A DNA stretch of 64,000 nt from the NCBI GenBank assembly GCA_018238155.1, contig JABCTZ010000046.1, forward strand, positions 248,001 through 312,000, written 5' to 3'. The position numbers and the translations under genes were made by a program. Each line of letters starts with the position of its first letter. The first letter of the stretch is position 1. The notes under the pieces were generated by a model, which was not told the DNA's origin, ran no database searches, and saw nothing but the letters and a program-made list of their open reading frames with translations. The stretch comes from Candidatus Heimdallarchaeota archaeon. GTDB taxonomy: Archaea; Asgardarchaeota; Heimdallarchaeia; JABLTI01. Of the stretch, positions 52,658 through 61,745 are shown piece after piece.

Positions 52658-53413
52658 TTAACTATATCTCTTATTGTATTTTCGTTGTCTCTCTTCTGTC
52701 CTTTGTTCTCGCACTTTTTTATTATGGATTACTATTCTTATCCTCTGCACAGAAACGAACACAACAATGATGAAGAAAATCCCACCTATGACAAACCAAT
52801 ACCAATTACTAGCCAAAAAATTAGTTATTGGTACACCACCAGTATTTGTATTCGATTGCGCTCCACCAATATGTTTGTTTATTTCAGTTATTATAATTTC
52901 AGCACTTGTAATAACCTCACCTGAATAAACGACTTTTTGATCACCATTAAAAATGTAAAAAGAGGGGATTTGTTCAATATCATAATAGGATTGAATTCCA
53001 ACTGTATCAATAAAGATTAACCAATTCATATTTTGTTCTTCAGCAAATGCCTCTATCGTTGCTTCGTCATCTTTAAGTGGGTCAGTATCTAGACTAATCA
53101 TAATTAATTCACTACTAGAAAACTGAGCTCGAACTGATCTTAACTCATTTAGAAAAGTTTCACATTGTCCACTCCAAGTGCCGAAAAAGTCAAGTAAAAT
53201 TACTTTTCCTGCAAATGATGAAAAACTCAATGTTATATCACTTAGTATTTCTTTTAAGGACCAATCCATTCCAGCAGTTCCATTAGGAACTAAATTAATA
53301 TAATTATCTTCTTCAGGAAGTGTGTTGTTTGCTGCTTTGACATTAACAGCAATAGAAACTATAAAAGAAAGTAAAATTACTATAGCAATAAATTGAATGT
53401 TTTTTTTCATCAT
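52658..53413 (-). CDS. Thioredoxin paralogue lacking the first active-site Cys
   Basis: A 251-residue tandem copy of the downstream gene with the same plan: signal (1-28), TlpA-like domain (GMDWSLKEILSDITLSFS, VILLDFFGTWSGQCE), cis-Pro QIPSFYI, linker, C-terminal helix (WYWFVIGGIFFIIVVFVS) and a basic tail. The motif WCxxC reads WSGQC, so the nucleophilic Cys81 is Ser and only Cys84 remains. It cannot act as a normal dithiol reductant, but could bind substrates, form mixed disulfides or regulate its partner. ATG 53413 with MMKK. The pair arose by duplication, and loss in one copy suggests a division of labour. Confidence 0.88.
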   Translation of the reverse strand: MMKKNIQFIAIVILLSFIVSIAVNVKAANNTLPEEDNYINLVPNGTAGMDWSLKEILSDITLSFSSFAGKVILLDFFGTWSGQCETFLNELRSVRAQFSSSELIMISLDTDPLKDDEATIEAFAEEQNMNWLIFIDTVGIQSYYDIEQIPSFYIFNGDQKVVYSGEVITSAEIIITEINKHIGGAQSNTNTGGVPITNFLASNWYWFVIGGIFFIIVVFVSVQRIRIVIHNKKVREQRTEERQRKYNKRYS

Positions 53414-53531
53414 TTTCTACCTACTTGATTCATACCAATTTCTTTTTTTAAAGTCTATCCTTTAGAATTTATTAATTGTTTTTAAATAGTCTTAATTTAA
53501 TTATGTGTAAACAAATAAGATTTATAAAGAT

Positions 53532-53551
53532 TCAAGCTAGACTTAGCTTGA
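53532..53551. promoter_or_regulatory. Inverted repeat between divergent genes (possible operator)
   Basis: TCAAGCT-AGACTT-AGCTTGA, a seven-pair repeat in the 230-base divergent space between the thioredoxin operon and the DegV gene. Single occurrence, so weak evidence. Confidence 0.25.
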
Positions 53552-53643
53552 GAAGTTATTTCTCGTTATATGCTCATTCCCACCTATTACATAATATTTC
53601 TGCTGATGGTTTATTCAGAGAATAAGCCCGATAAAAACTTAGA

Positions 53644-54582
53644 GTGAGCAATTTGAAAAAGATTAAGATTATTACAGATAGTACGTGTGATTTGACTATT
53701 GATGAATTGAATGAATTAGATGTTGACTTTGTTCCAGCATATGTAATCATTGAAGGTAAGAAATTCAAACAGAATGTAAATATTACCAATGATGAAGTGT
53801 ATCATCAGCTAATTGTTGAGAAGAAAAAGATTAGTTCCGCAGCATCTTCTCCAGGAGAATTTCACAAAGTTTATGTAAGAGCTCTCAAAGAAGCTGAATC
53901 AATTATTCTCTTAACTGCTCATGGAAAGCTCTCAGCAATGTATAACACTGCTAAAATGGTTGCAGAAAAATTCTTCCCAAAAAGAGATATTACTGTTGTT
54001 GACACAAAAACAGCTTCTTTTGCACATGCAATCCTTGTTCAAGAAGCAGTGCAATTAGTAAAACTTGGTAAATCAAAAGATGAAATAGTTGCTAGGTTAA
54101 GATTTCTTGCTGAAAACACAAAAGCATTACCTCTTTTAGATACTCTCGAATATCTCTATCGAGGTGGAAGAATTAAACTCTATCAAAGACTACTTGGAAA
54201 TCTCATCGGAATCAAAGCATTAGTTCTAATCGATAAAAAAGGCTCCAATATGGATGCAAAAATTAAAGGTAGAAAAAATGCTTTAATTCAACTAAAAATG
54301 TGTGGTTTACAAATCTTAGATCATTTGATCATTAAACGGTTATATGTTGCCTATACAAATAACAAAGAACTTGCAATCGAAGTTGCAGACTTTTTAATCG
54401 AGAACAGTCCTGACGATATTGAAATTTCAATTGGACAACTTGGATCCGTAATAGGAGTTCATGGAGGAAATGATGTTGTCGGTTTTGGCTTTGTTGGAGA
54501 TTACAATGTCAAAATGTTTACTGGTGTAGGTGAAACAGCTAAAGATTTCATAAATGAAAAATTACAAATTGTTAGGGGATGA
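53644..54582 (+). CDS. DegV-family fatty-acid-binding protein
   Basis: A 312-residue protein of the DegV/FakB family. The N-terminal domain has KIITDSTCDLTIDEL, FVPAYVIIEGKKF and SSAASSPGEFHKVY; the lipid loop region ILLTAHGKLSAMYNTAKM and DTKTASFAHAILV follow, then LLDTLEYLYRGGRIKLYQRL, which is the diagnostic C-terminal-domain motif. The end, GVHGGNDVVGFGF, is the usual one slightly altered. These proteins bind fatty acids; in bacteria with FakA they feed kinase reactions. In archaea with isoprenoid lipids the ligand is unclear. GTG 53644 is used; a TTG at 53653 is an alternative. Its 3' end overlaps the convergent VTT gene by 21 bases. Confidence 0.9.
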   Translation: MSNLKKIKIITDSTCDLTIDELNELDVDFVPAYVIIEGKKFKQNVNITNDEVYHQLIVEKKKISSAASSPGEFHKVYVRALKEAESIILLTAHGKLSAMYNTAKMVAEKFFPKRDITVVDTKTASFAHAILVQEAVQLVKLGKSKDEIVARLRFLAENTKALPLLDTLEYLYRGGRIKLYQRLLGNLIGIKALVLIDKKGSNMDAKIKGRKNALIQLKMCGLQILDHLIIKRLYVAYTNNKELAIEVADFLIENSPDDIEISIGQLGSVIGVHGGNDVVGFGFVGDYNVKMFTGVGETAKDFINEKLQIVRG

Positions 54583-56133
54583 GTCACTAGATTCATCCCT
54601 ATCAACCATTTTTTCAGAATATTGAGCAATGGTTATAGTCTTTACTTGTTCAGGATTTTCTGTTAAATTTGTGATGAGAGACAAGTATCTTGTTAGCATT
54701 TTCTCCGGAGCAATTGTTTTGAAACTTTTTATCACTTTTGCTTCTTTTTCTCCAATGCAACGTAGTTTAAGTTCTTGATCAGATATCTTTTCGAATAACA
54801 AACCAAGTTGGTATTTCTTTTTAATAATTGGATGAACTAATTTAAATGATAAATAAACGGCGTTTTGTGTCAAATCTTGTTGTGAATTCTCATCTGTTAA
54901 TAATTCGCGATATTTTTTCGGTAGAACCAATTTTTCAATATTTATTCTATTGACCGTTTCATAGACTTTTTGTTGAATATTCGAATCTATTTTGGTTAAT
55001 AATTTCGTGTTCAGGATAATATTGCTTAATTTTCCTGTTACATACGATACTGTATAGAGATTATGGTAGTCATTGTATTCTTCTTCAACACTTCTTGTAA
55101 CACATTGCCAATATGATGCTTCTTGCGATATCTTTACTTTCTTTTGAGATTCTACTTGTTCAATATCTTGGAATTCTTTAGTAATCAGTAAATCATCACT
55201 TTTGTGTAATTGTTCTTTGATATCAATGAGTTCTTTGTACTTTGACTTCAAAATGTTTCGAGTCATTCGATTCCACAAATCACCCCAATCAATGAAGAGG
55301 AAAAGAGCTATTATTCCTATACTTGCTATCCAGACTATAGCTGATAACCAAGTTGGAGGAGCATCTCCGGCTATTCCATCAGATGTTAAACCAAATGCCC
55401 AGAAAATTACTCCACCTGCACTTGTCCCTGCCAAGTATTTTGCTACTAGCCCAGTGCCAGTTGTAAGGGCAATTTTTCCTAAAAAGCACCAAATAATCGT
55501 TTTCCAAAGAGCATATCCTAACAATCCAATGAAAATTAATATTGCATCATCAGGCAATGGTGTTGCTGCAAAGAGAAAGATAATCAACGGTGCAAGACCT
55601 TTATCAACCCATTTTTGTGCTCGAGCAACTTGTTTTTCCATACTACCTTCAATTACTTTTTTACTTGCTCGTCCAATTAACCAAGCAGAAGCTTCACCAA
55701 GTGCAGCGCCGGCACCAGCTGCGATACCCATTAAAATTATTAGTGGTGCTGTCATTGATGGTCTTGTTGCTACTGCTACTAAAGCGATTGTATATGGCAC
55801 AGGGAAAATAACCGTTAAATTCCCAAAAATAGAGATAACAAATATTCCGAGAAAGATACCAAATAATCCTACTTTGCTCTCAAACCAATCTACAATGTCA
55901 CTCATTATCACTCCCATGTTTAACTTTAATGCTGCTAAGACGATTATTAATACAACAAATAATGAAAGAAAAATGATTGATGCTAATCTTTCTTTATCCT
56001 TTATTAGCCAACTAACTGCTCTTTTGAAAGGATTTTCACGTTCTTCGAATTCATATTCATTTCGTTGAGTAGAACTATAATTCAATTCCTCTTGTTCAAT
56101 AATTTGTTCAGATTCACGATTATTCTCAGACAT
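54562..56133 (-). CDS. VTT/DedA (SNARE-associated) domain membrane protein with C-terminal extension
   Basis: A 523-residue protein. A charged N-terminus of 45 residues, TM1 near 50-72, then the VTT/DedA domain (about 90-240) with FPVPYTIALVAVA, GAALGEASAWLIGR and FLFAATPLPDDAIL, which match the re-entrant loops and Arg/Pro residues of the DedA/TMEM41/VMP1 superfamily of lipid scramblases. Further helices near 250-290 end in FLFIDWGDLWNRM. The last 220 residues are cytosolic, helical and charged, and I find no match for them; the VTT domain usually ends earlier. A role in moving lipids across the membrane is inferred. ATG 56133; overlaps DegV's 3' end. Confidence 0.8.
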   Translation of the reverse strand: MSENNRESEQIIEQEELNYSSTQRNEYEFEERENPFKRAVSWLIKDKERLASIIFLSLFVVLIIVLAALKLNMGVIMSDIVDWFESKVGLFGIFLGIFVISIFGNLTVIFPVPYTIALVAVATRPSMTAPLIILMGIAAGAGAALGEASAWLIGRASKKVIEGSMEKQVARAQKWVDKGLAPLIIFLFAATPLPDDAILIFIGLLGYALWKTIIWCFLGKIALTTGTGLVAKYLAGTSAGGVIFWAFGLTSDGIAGDAPPTWLSAIVWIASIGIIALFLFIDWGDLWNRMTRNILKSKYKELIDIKEQLHKSDDLLITKEFQDIEQVESQKKVKISQEASYWQCVTRSVEEEYNDYHNLYTVSYVTGKLSNIILNTKLLTKIDSNIQQKVYETVNRINIEKLVLPKKYRELLTDENSQQDLTQNAVYLSFKLVHPIIKKKYQLGLLFEKISDQELKLRCIGEKEAKVIKSFKTIAPEKMLTRYLSLITNLTENPEQVKTITIAQYSEKMVDRDESSDSSPNNL

Positions 56134-56389
56134 TGATTATCTACCTGTTTAATCTTAATGAAATATACAATTAAGGTTTATATAAAATTAGTTTTTATAT
56201 TTACTGCAATAACTAGAATAATAAATATTTGCAAAGTCTATTCAATAAACGTTTTCAAAAGGGCCCGACAAAAAAAGAGCTATATAGCTCGATAGTACAA
56301 TTTTTAACTGATGAAGAATAAATAGTATCATCAAGTAATAATTAGTTAAACCTCCTTTGTGGCTGGAGGAAATTGGAGAATTAAACAGA

Positions 56390-58039
56390 ATGGCTTTTAA
56401 AAGAAATGAAAAACAAAAGGGAATTCCCCTTGGAGATAACTTTGTTGACTTCACAACAAGAGTTGATAAGATTTCTCTTGAAACGTTAGTAGAGGTTTCT
56501 GCAAAGTATAATTGCAAACAAGAATTTGCCGGAGTTATTCATTTAGTATCAACTGATTTAAACATCACTCCTGAATTAATATTAAATGATCTCCAATACG
56601 AATTAAAAAGGCTTGAAAAAATTGGTGAAGAACTTCCTGAAATAGAAACATATTTCCATAAATTTGCAATTTCAGAAGGAAAATGGATTGCTTTTTTGAG
56701 AGGATCATATCCAAAGAATTTGATAACAGAAGGAAAAAAAATTCAAACTCAATTTACAAAAATAGGTAAAGTAAAAGGTAGCGATTTGATAACTTTAGCA
56801 ATGCAAATTATGATGGAAAGACAGTTTATCGCTGCAAATACAATACTACCTGTAATAGATAAATGGGTTGAAGAGCACTATGAATCTACAAATTTTGATG
56901 CAGCACTTCACATACTTAGAGGTTATTTAAAGAGAAATGACTTTGATGATATTATTAAACAAATGGAAGAAGCAAAAAAACAATTAGTACAACAAATTCA
57001 AATTTTAGGTGATATTTTAGCGAATGCTGAAAGTTCAAATTGGGTATTTCGCTCATTAATTGAAGTTGAACTTTTACATGAAGATTTGAGTCAAGATTTG
57101 GTAGAATTAACAAATAAAGGTGCAGCAGATATTGTTTTATGGATCGTATCAAAGAGCTATGAACAAACCACAGGAGACTTTACTTCGCAAGAAGATATGT
57201 CAAAATTGATTATGAGATTCCAACTTGAATCTGCCTTAGGTATCTCCTCTGCATCGCCCTTGGCAACATTAGAGTATGAATTATTATCTCTAAATTATAA
57301 AGATAATTTAATAAAGTCAAAATTAGTTGACGAGATGATTTTAAAAGCTTGGAAAGAAGCACGAATTGGTAATAACCCACTTGATATCGGCAGAGAGATC
57401 CTTGCCTTATTGATGGATTACAGTAATACACCACCATTATTTTTATCTAAATTACCAAGGCATTTTGCTTATATCTCAGAATTTTTTGAGAATGATAAAC
57501 TAAGACTAGCACGTGCTCTTGAAAAAGTTAAAATAAAAGGAAAGGAACCAACCGCAAAAGAAATGCAGAATGCGGTTATTCTTGATTATCTAATTATTTT
57601 TGCTAGAAACTTCATAGCAGGTAATATGAAAGCGGATGAAAAAGATCTCAATGTTCCAGATGAACCTAAGAGATTGGATCTAATGCCAGCAGAAAAAGAC
57701 ATCATTGATATGATTGATGCAGCAGTCCAAAGAGGCATTCGCTCCCAAAACAGAGAAAAAGCGATGAAAGTTCTATCAGCGCAAATTCTTTCCATGTATC
57801 AAAGATGTCTTAATCAAGTAAAGAATGAAGTAACTGTTGGAGAATGTATCCTTTATGGAATCTATAATTTAAATGGTATTGAAATATCAAGAGAAAAAGC
57901 CAGAAATTTGATTCTTGATCATTTCACTCGAATGAGAGTTTCAGCTTCTTCTTCGGGAAAGAAAAGAATTGATTCTGTAGTTCAAAAAGCAATTGCTATT
58001 GAAATTGAAGAAAAAATATTCAAAAGGGATATCAAATAA
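56390..58039 (+). CDS. Large soluble helical protein of unknown function
   Basis: About 549 residues, no membrane helix or signal, almost entirely helical by pattern, with strongly mixed Lys/Glu composition. Segments such as RGYLKRNDFDDIIKQMEEAKKQL and LMPAEKDIIDMIDAAVQRG suggest alternating helical bundles and one coiled-coil stretch near 190-220. Three short Cys occur, so no metal site is clear. ATG 56390 follows GGAG by ten bases; the frame opens to a TTG at 56357, which lacks a site. The gene is divergent from the VTT gene, 256 bases away, and terminates convergently with an aminotransferase. I recognise no family and suggest no role. Confidence 0.65.
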   Translation: MAFKRNEKQKGIPLGDNFVDFTTRVDKISLETLVEVSAKYNCKQEFAGVIHLVSTDLNITPELILNDLQYELKRLEKIGEELPEIETYFHKFAISEGKWIAFLRGSYPKNLITEGKKIQTQFTKIGKVKGSDLITLAMQIMMERQFIAANTILPVIDKWVEEHYESTNFDAALHILRGYLKRNDFDDIIKQMEEAKKQLVQQIQILGDILANAESSNWVFRSLIEVELLHEDLSQDLVELTNKGAADIVLWIVSKSYEQTTGDFTSQEDMSKLIMRFQLESALGISSASPLATLEYELLSLNYKDNLIKSKLVDEMILKAWKEARIGNNPLDIGREILALLMDYSNTPPLFLSKLPRHFAYISEFFENDKLRLARALEKVKIKGKEPTAKEMQNAVILDYLIIFARNFIAGNMKADEKDLNVPDEPKRLDLMPAEKDIIDMIDAAVQRGIRSQNREKAMKVLSAQILSMYQRCLNQVKNEVTVGECILYGIYNLNGIEISREKARNLILDHFTRMRVSASSSGKKRIDSVVQKAIAIEIEEKIFKRDIK

Positions 58040-58055
58040 TTAATTTATCCCTTTT
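58022..58055. terminator. Convergent-gene hairpin, AAAAGGGATA/TATCCCTTTT
   Basis: Ten pairs around a 14-base loop that contains the stop of the helical-protein gene; TTTTTT follows. The AAAAGGGATA strand lies within the last codons. Bidirectional termination with the aminotransferase gene is likely. Confidence 0.55.
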
Positions 58056-58066
58056 TTAAATTATTT

Positions 58067-59251
58067 TTACTGAAGTGTTGCTAAAAGATCATTTGTTCTT
58101 TTAATCCCTTCAAGTATATCTTTCATTTCGCTTGCAAGTGAAATTCTAAGGTAATTTTCTTCAACTCCAAAAACAGAGCCAGCTGTTAAAGCGACTCCTT
58201 TCTCTTCTAGAATCTTTACTGCAAGCTCATTGGATTGCATAGAACCTTGGTATTTCATGAAAAGATAAAAAGCGCCTTTAGGTTTTCTACAAGAAAGATA
58301 ATCACATTTCTCAATCAATTCAAGAGCCTTATCACGGCGATTTTTATATTCAACAACCATTTCAATAGTTGGTTCTTCTAATTCAAGAGCTTTAATTGCT
58401 GCCCATTGGGTTGGTGTATTTACACAAGTGCTAATATTCTGTTGAATTTTATTCATAGAATCAACAAGCTCTTTGTTACCAATTGCATATCCAAATCTCC
58501 ATCCGGTCATAGCATGAGATTTACTTAAACCGTCAATAACTAAAGTTCGCTCCAATGATTGAGAGATTGATAGATATTGGTGAAATGTTCCTTCAAAAAT
58601 AATCTTCTTGTATATTTCATCAGTGATAATCATTAAATCGTTATCATTAGATAAATCATTGATGAATTTCAAAGTGTCTAAATCATAAATTGCACCAGTA
58701 GGATTACTGGGTGAATTAATTAGTATTGCTTTTGTAGTTTTATTGATTGCTTCTTTGATAGCTTCTCTTGGAAAACTAAAATCACCAAGAGGAGCTTGAA
58801 CGACTTTTGTTTCTGCACCAATATATTGAATTATTCCTGAATAACTTGGCCAAAAGGGGGAAATTACAACAATATTATCTCCTGGGTCAACTAGTGAAAC
58901 TAAGGCATTAAACAATGCTGCTTTTGCTCCTGGAGTGGTTATCACATTGCTTCTAGGGTTGATTTCTACACCAGTATCTTTTGAATGAATAGAAGCGATT
59001 TTTTCAAGCAAAGGTCGTATTCCCTTGGCAGATGTATAACCTGTTTTACCTTCTTTCATAGCATCATACGCAACCTCAATTATCTCGGTTGGCGTATTGA
59101 AATTCGGTTGACCAACTTCAAGATGAATAATATCCTTTCCAGTAGCTTCTAGGTCAGTTGATAAAATTTTCATTTTCAAAGTTCCACTAGCAGGAACACG
59201 AAGGGCACATTCTGAAAGTTTTTTATTTTTAGATGTCAAATGAAACACCAC
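58067..59251 (-). CDS. PLP-dependent aminotransferase, class I (AspC-like)
   Basis: A 394-residue cytosolic aminotransferase. Landmarks: VGQPNFNTP, GKTGYTSAKGIRPL, FWPSYSGI, NSPSNPTGAIYD, ITDEIYKKIIF and the Schiff-base Lys in DGLSKSHAMTGWRFGY, with FYLFMKY and LRISLASEM at the end. It belongs to the I-gamma aspartate/aromatic aminotransferase branch used in archaea for aspartate, alanine or keto-acid exchange; the exact amino acid is not readable. Start uncertain: GTG 59251 or TTG 59239, the latter six bases after GGTG. Independent gene. Confidence 0.93.
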   Translation of the reverse strand: MVFHLTSKNKKLSECALRVPASGTLKMKILSTDLEATGKDIIHLEVGQPNFNTPTEIIEVAYDAMKEGKTGYTSAKGIRPLLEKIASIHSKDTGVEINPRSNVITTPGAKAALFNALVSLVDPGDNIVVISPFWPSYSGIIQYIGAETKVVQAPLGDFSFPREAIKEAINKTTKAILINSPSNPTGAIYDLDTLKFINDLSNDNDLMIITDEIYKKIIFEGTFHQYLSISQSLERTLVIDGLSKSHAMTGWRFGYAIGNKELVDSMNKIQQNISTCVNTPTQWAAIKALELEEPTIEMVVEYKNRRDKALELIEKCDYLSCRKPKGAFYLFMKYQGSMQSNELAVKILEEKGVALTAGSVFGVEENYLRISLASEMKDILEGIKRTNDLLATLQ

Positions 59252-59449
59252 AGATGAATACTTAACTGAATTTTTAGTTTTTGATTTGTTTTTAATGGGA
59301 ACCCATTATTGACAATCTAAATCAAACATACATTCTCATTTTTATTCATTACTATCTCTCAGCAATTATTCAATGAAAGTATATCTACTAATAGAGATTT
59401 TTACTCAAAATTCTTGCTGAAAAATTTTTATAGATTTGTTATTATATAG

Positions 59450-61108
59450 ATGAATAGTAAAAACAGAATATCCAAATCAGAAGAGGGCGGTTTAACTCTT
59501 ATGCCATGGTTTACCAAAGAAAAAAAGATTTCCTTAGAAGTGCTTTTAGAAGATCCTCCAACTGATGAAAAGAGTAGAGTAAACAATATTCACACAAGTC
59601 AAAATTCTAAACTTATTAGAGAAAAAATAAGAAGTTGGATAAAAGATAACCGGTTGGTTCTTTTCATTTGGATCCTTGCTTTAGCTTTAAGAATTATCTC
59701 AGCGATACTTAGCAAAGGATACATTCATCCTGATGAGCATTATCAATCAATTGAAGTTGTTTTTAACAAAATATATGGTTTTGGATTCGTTCCGTGGGAA
59801 TTTACCGAAGGTGCAAGATCATGGTTTTATCCGGGCATTGTTTATATCATATTTAAAGTAATGATATTTTTTGGAGCATCATCAATTGATTCAATTCTAA
59901 TCGGTGTTCGTTTATTTTCAGGTTTACTTTCAATGATATCTGTCATTGTTGCCTATTATTTCGGAAAGTTAATATTTAACAAAGAAGCTGGTTTATTTGC
60001 TACATTTTTCATTGCAGTTTGGTATGACTTTATTTTTTGGGCAACAAGAACAATGACTGACGGTTTAGCTATGAATTTTGTTTTTCTAGCAACATACCTC
60101 ATCTATAAAGGTGCTAATACAATAATAAACGATACTTCTGATACTAAAAAACAAAAACGGCAGTCTGTTGGATGTTTTATTTTTGCAGGGATGAGTATAG
60201 GAGTAGCGTTTATGTTCAAATTTCCGGCAGCGATTATTGCACTTCCATTGCTTATTTATTTAGTAATAAAGAAAAAATGGATTGGTATGTTTGTTTTTTG
60301 TTTTTCAATTCTATTTATTGTTATAATCCAAGGTTTAATTGATTTGTTTACTTGGGGAACATTCCTACATTCAGCAATAGTTTTTTTCAATTATAACATA
60401 ACAAGTGGTTCGAGTTCATTACATGGAACAGCACCCATTTATGCTTATCTTGGTTTATTTGCATACACTTATTCCTTTTTCGCATTAATGTATCTACTCT
60501 ACTTGGTCATTGGAACAAATAAAAATAAGAAAGCATTTTTCTTGATTGTGATCTCACTATTTTTTGTTCTAGTATTTAGCGTTATTGAGCACAAGGAATA
60601 TCGCTTCATATTACCTATTTTGCCATTGTTTGTCTTAATCGCAGCAAATGGCATGAATAGATATCCACAGTTTATAAAGAAAAAAAATCTTCGTAAAAGT
60701 GTTCATGTATTTACTACTTTATTCATTATTTTTAGTTCAGCTAGCATTGGTTTTTTTGACGCATCTTTTAGACCTAATTACAACTATTGCCAAACCTTTG
60801 ACTATGTAAAAAACCATGAAGAGATTACAACTGTAATTCTTATCAGAGAGAATATATTCAATACTCCTGGATACGCCTATTTAGGTTCTGAATTGCACAT
60901 TGATATAATATCTTGGTCTAAAATAGACAAAGTGTATTCAGAATTCAAGAATTCTTCAATTTGTTTTATTATGACAGAAGAAATTTTTGACAATAGACCG
61001 TGGATTGGTTTGACTTTTCAAAAAAACAATATCTCTTGTGTGTTCAGTAGTATTGGAATAATGAAACACAAAGAAGCAAAGCTATGCATATATCAAAAAA
61101 ATAACTGA
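59450..61108 (+). CDS. GT22-family mannosyltransferase-like membrane protein (ALG9/ALG12/PIG-B-like)
   Basis: A 552-residue multi-pass glycosyltransferase. A 60-residue cytosolic N-terminus precedes TM1 (LVLFIWILALALRII). The loop after it has HPDEHYQSIEVVF, the HPDE motif that marks GT22 enzymes, then YGFGFVPWEF and GARSWFYP, matching the TWEF...RS..P pattern of ALG12/PIG-B. About ten helices follow, with SGTAPIY-like ASSLHGTAPIYAYL and HKEYRFILPILPLFVL, the latter a GT22 mark. Such enzymes use polyprenyl-phosphate mannose outside the membrane for N-glycan or GPI-type glycans. ATG 59450 has no ribosome site but a TTTTTATAG box about 25 bases upstream, so it may be leaderless; ATG 59501 is an alternative. 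Isolated gene. Confidence 0.88.
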   Translation: MNSKNRISKSEEGGLTLMPWFTKEKKISLEVLLEDPPTDEKSRVNNIHTSQNSKLIREKIRSWIKDNRLVLFIWILALALRIISAILSKGYIHPDEHYQSIEVVFNKIYGFGFVPWEFTEGARSWFYPGIVYIIFKVMIFFGASSIDSILIGVRLFSGLLSMISVIVAYYFGKLIFNKEAGLFATFFIAVWYDFIFWATRTMTDGLAMNFVFLATYLIYKGANTIINDTSDTKKQKRQSVGCFIFAGMSIGVAFMFKFPAAIIALPLLIYLVIKKKWIGMFVFCFSILFIVIIQGLIDLFTWGTFLHSAIVFFNYNITSGSSSLHGTAPIYAYLGLFAYTYSFFALMYLLYLVIGTNKNKKAFFLIVISLFFVLVFSVIEHKEYRFILPILPLFVLIAANGMNRYPQFIKKKNLRKSVHVFTTLFIIFSSASIGFFDASFRPNYNYCQTFDYVKNHEEITTVILIRENIFNTPGYAYLGSELHIDIISWSKIDKVYSEFKNSSICFIMTEEIFDNRPWIGLTFQKNNISCVFSSIGIMKHKEAKLCIYQKNN

Positions 61109-61127
61109 TTTAAAAATAATAAAAATT

Positions 61128-61153
61128 ATCAACACTCTTTTCCAAGTGTTGAT
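61128..61153. terminator. Hairpin between convergent GT22 and P1 genes
   Basis: ATCAACACT, loop CTTTTCCA, AGTGTTGAT: nine pairs in the 84-base gap. T runs are short, but the position suits both genes. Confidence 0.5.
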
Positions 61154-61192
61154 GGTAATCATTTCGTTATGAAAGAGATTTTAGACTATTAC

Positions 61193-61498
61193 TCAACCAA
61201 AGAGTGAGCTTAATCCAGATTCTTCTTCCTCTTCTTCTTCTTCTTCTGGTTCTGGGGCTGCTTTAGCTGGAGCGGCGGCAGCGGCGGCTGGGGAAGCAGC
61301 TACAGGAGCAGCGGCGGGCATTACAGCAGCAGTTTTGAGAGCCTCTTTGATGTCAACTTCACCAAGAGCAGCAACTAAACCTTTGATTCTGTTCTTGTCT
61401 GGAGTTAATCCAGCAGCAGTTAGTATTTCACCAATTGCTTTTTCAGTGACCTTTTTACCAGATGAATGTAATATTAAAGACGCATGAAGGTATTCCAT
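61193..61498 (-). CDS. rpl12: 50S ribosomal protein P1 (aL12)
   Basis: A 101-residue stalk protein. MEYLHASLILHSSGKKV is the archaeal N-terminal dimerisation helix that binds aP0, followed by ITAAGLTPDKNRIKGLVAAL, an Ala-rich flexible hinge of about 30 residues (high local G+C) and the acidic EPEEEEEEEEE stretch ending SGLSSLFG, the conserved hook that recruits translation factors. Complete and typical. In many archaea it follows L1 and L10, but here it stands alone, between a mannosyltransferase and a winged-helix gene; an AGGAGAAAAACAAAA leader gives its start ATG 61498. Confidence 0.97.
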   Translation of the reverse strand: MEYLHASLILHSSGKKVTEKAIGEILTAAGLTPDKNRIKGLVAALGEVDIKEALKTAAVMPAAAPVAASPAAAAAAPAKAAPEPEEEEEEEEESGLSSLFG

Positions 61499-61745
61499 TT
61501 TTGTTTTTCTCCAATTTTTTATACTATTTTTTTGTTCTAGTTTGATTTACAAGTACAAGTTACTTGCAACTATCTTGAGAAGGTTTTTGTTTCTTTTAAA
61601 AATCTTCTGTTGATAAACAAAAATACTGAACAATGCAATTTCACTTATATCAAATATTAAAACTATTGCTAAAGAAAAAATTAAATCCACAAGTATTAAA
61701 AACATGAATGAAAAATAGATTTTATACTATATCGAGGTTTAAACA

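Noticed and set aside
55202..56068. A 288-codon open frame on the plus strand opposite the VTT gene
   Set aside because: It is antisense to a well-supported membrane-protein gene, its translation is rich in Ile/Pro/Lys without domains, and no ribosome site or motif supports it.
61200..61330. Local jump in G+C inside the P1 gene as a sign of foreign DNA
   Set aside because: Explained by the Ala-rich hinge (GCN codons) and Glu tract of aL12.
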